6,120 bases of DNA from Bacillota bacterium (GTDB taxonomy: Bacteria > Bacillota > Clostridia > Lachnospirales > Cellulosilyticaceae), in NCBI GenBank assembly GCA_023457875.1, contig JAEXBC010000436.1, positions 1 through 6,120 of the forward strand, given 5' to 3'. Positions within the stretch are counted from its first letter, which is position 1. Every line of letters starts with the position of its first letter. Position numbers and translations under genes: made by a program. Shown piece after piece: positions 5,877-6,120 of this stretch. The notes below the pieces were generated by a model. It searched no databases. It worked only from the letters and a program-made list of their open reading frames with translations, and had not been told where the DNA came from.

Positions 5877-6120
5877 TTACATAAAAGGAAATTTAAATTT
5901 ACCTTTTTTGCCTTTCATAACACCTGAAAATTGTTTCATCATGACCTTCGATTGCTCAAACTGCTTAATGAGTTTGTTCACCTCTTGAAGGTCACGCCCT
6001 GAACCTTTAGCTATACGTTTCTTTCGAGACATATTTAAAAGGCTAGGATTTAACCGCTCTTCTTTTGTCATCGATAAGATGATGGCCTCAATGTATCCCA
6101 TTTGCTTATCATCTACCTGG
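5877..6120 (-). CDS. ffh: Signal recognition particle protein Ffh, C-terminal part
   Basis: Ffh is the GTPase subunit of the signal recognition particle and delivers nascent membrane proteins to FtsY and the Sec translocon. Only the last 80 codons are in the window; the N and G domains lie beyond 6120. The visible part is the end of the methionine-rich M domain, which binds signal peptides and 4.5S/scRNA: GYIEAIILSMTKEER, then NMSRKKRIAKGSGRDLQEVN, the RNA-binding region, and a terminal stretch with several Met residues (KVMMKQFSGVMKGKKGK). The frame is open through the right edge (codons for QVDDKQ precede the first visible Met at 6101), so that Met is internal. Its stop codon lies 35 bp before rpsP, the usual Firmicutes arrangement. 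Confidence 0.96.
   Translation of the reverse strand, partial: QVDDKQMGYIEAIILSMTKEERLNPSLLNMSRKKRIAKGSGRDLQEVNKLIKQFEQSKVMMKQFSGVMKGKKGKFKFPFM

Noticed and set aside
5877..6101. A separate 74-residue gene starting at 6101
   Set aside because: The frame stays open to the window edge and matches the Ffh M domain, so the Met is internal to ffh.
1..6120. Mobile element, CRISPR array or wholly new defence-type system
   Set aside because: No repeats, transposase, integrase or unknown multi-gene module was found; every gene belongs to a known housekeeping family.

Overview
The window carries a single block of housekeeping genes, all on the minus strand, from an AT-rich, low-GC Gram-positive bacterium. 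Gene order and protein character point to the class Clostridia; I cannot name a genus. Read in the direction of transcription (right to left), the order is ffh (3' part) - rpsP - khpA - rimM - trmD - rplS - rbgA - lepB - lepB - lepB - rnhB (5' part). This is the ffh-rpsP-rplS-rnhB neighbourhood conserved across Firmicutes. No RNA genes, insertion sequences, CRISPR arrays or plus-strand genes can be supported.

Right part (about 3400-6120): protein targeting and ribosome assembly. Ffh (SRP GTPase, M-domain end only) is followed by ribosomal protein S16, the small KH protein KhpA, the 30S maturation factor RimM, the tRNA m1G37 methyltransferase TrmD and ribosomal protein L19. A 12-bp hairpin overlaps the khpA stop codon and is followed by 221 bp without a gene before rimM. 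rimM and trmD overlap by 10 bp. The trmD-rplS gap holds a segment resembling the Firmicutes L19 leader. A perfect 18-bp terminator stem, overlapping the rplS stop codon, ends this unit.

Left part (1 to about 3330): a second unit with its own good sigma-A-type promoter (TTGAGA, 17 bp, TATAAT). It encodes the 50S assembly GTPase RbgA, three tandem type I signal peptidases of 178-180 residues, and RNase HII, with gaps of 11-42 bp. The three signal peptidases all keep the Ser42/Lys82 catalytic pair but differ around the active site, so they look like functional, diverged paralogs.

The main departures from a textbook arrangement are the lepB triplication, a TrmD with several substitutions at normally conserved positions (including Glu where the catalytic Asp is expected), and the hairpin and long untranslated stretch between khpA and rimM. 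I see no evidence of an entirely new system.
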